Below the pieces are notes generated by a model. It ran no database searches and was not told the DNA's origin. It saw nothing but the letters and a program-made list of their open reading frames with translations. A program made the position numbers and the translations under genes. From Psococerastis gibbosa (lineage: Eukaryota > Arthropoda > Insecta > Psocodea > Psocidae): a stretch of DNA of 64,000 nucleotides. The stretch lies in NCBI GenBank assembly GCA_963971405.1, contig OZ020490.1, forward strand, positions 24,205,464 to 24,269,463, read 5' to 3'. Positions 63,500 to 64,000 of this stretch are shown here, one piece after another (the stretch's first letter is position 1; every line of letters starts with the position of its first letter).

Positions 63500-64000
63500 G
63501 ACACAGTGCCTCCCCCTGTTGCTGCTACTACACGTATTTCAATGGTCTCAATGACCATGCACGTGATAGAGGCTGCCGCCGTAAAATGTGAAGCTCCGTT
63601 TGGCGGACTACCTTCCTTATGGCGCGTACGCGGTAGTAGGTCTTGGGATATCCAAGCGTTCGACGTCAGGTGAATGGTGTCCCTATAGACCTTGGTGCGG
63701 CATGGGTGTTGGACACCATCGCTTTTATTTCCTGGCTGCGCTGCCTTCACCTTACCTGGTGCCGTTGCCAGCCGTGAACTTGTCCAGTGCCGGCCCCAAA
63801 ACTTTTTACCGCGCCATTCGCGACACAGATTTGGCTTTGGGGTGTTCTCTATTCCCTATGTTACACTAACAAGGGTGCGTTCACTGTATCGTACGTAGTA
63901 TATGAAGACGTCAGGGTTTTCCTGAACTTTTGGCCGAAACTGAGATAATGGTGGCATTTTGTTGAGTTTCTAACGCAGTTTTAAATTACCTAACAGAACT
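63500..64000. other. GC-richer unassigned sequence
   Basis: Several overlapping frames on both strands exist because the region is GC- and CpG-richer. The minus frame 63750-63424 runs into hAT sequence. No domain was recognised; a host exon or an unknown element remnant remains possible. Confidence 0.25.

Noticed and set aside
63424-63750. 108-residue minus-strand frame
   Set aside because: Its C-terminal third is hAT terminal sequence; the remainder shows no recognisable domain.

Overview
The window reads as intergenic and intronic DNA of an arthropod nuclear genome, most likely an insect. It is AT-rich, almost free of long open reading frames, and packed with non-LTR retrotransposon ends, SINEs, hAT-type miniature elements and foldbacks. 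The insect guess rests on one SINE head that matches insect-type 5S rRNA, on the LINE tail types, and on a trace of TTAGG-like repeat; it is an inference and the species is not identified. No bacterial-type gene, rRNA, functional tRNA or CRISPR array was seen.

Layout. 1-30 kb: dense repeats (LINE 3' ends, a tRNA-derived SINE called tSINE here, a second tRNA-like SINE called SINE-2, an unclassified retroposon R1, two 5S-headed SINE families R3 and R4, hAT miniature elements with G-runs, foldback MITEs, short tandem repeats). 30-34 kb: the only convincing protein gene, a small plus-strand gene with two coding exons (31396-31535 and 33605-33749). It encodes a 94-residue basic, Ser- and Cys-rich protein, and its 2.07-kb intron is largely built of inverted repeats. 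A possible terminal exon of another gene lies at 30279-30344. 34-43 kb: repeat-poor, AT-rich DNA holding a divergent tandem array of about 300-bp units (39.85-41.9 kb). 43.5-44.4 kb: a 315-bp higher-order tandem repeat. 45-64 kb: again dense transposable elements, several nested.

How the parts relate. Nothing forms a metabolic operon. The LINE fragments are dead 3' ends. They represent the kind of machinery that would have mobilised the SINEs, whose 10-15 bp target-site duplications are still readable in at least seven places. The hAT miniatures carry 8-bp duplications, two of them perfect. The nested insertions give a relative chronology. The most noteworthy items are the Cys-rich small gene with its hairpin-filled intron, the 5S-headed SINE families with intact duplications, and hAT miniatures as short as 68 bp that carry long G-runs.
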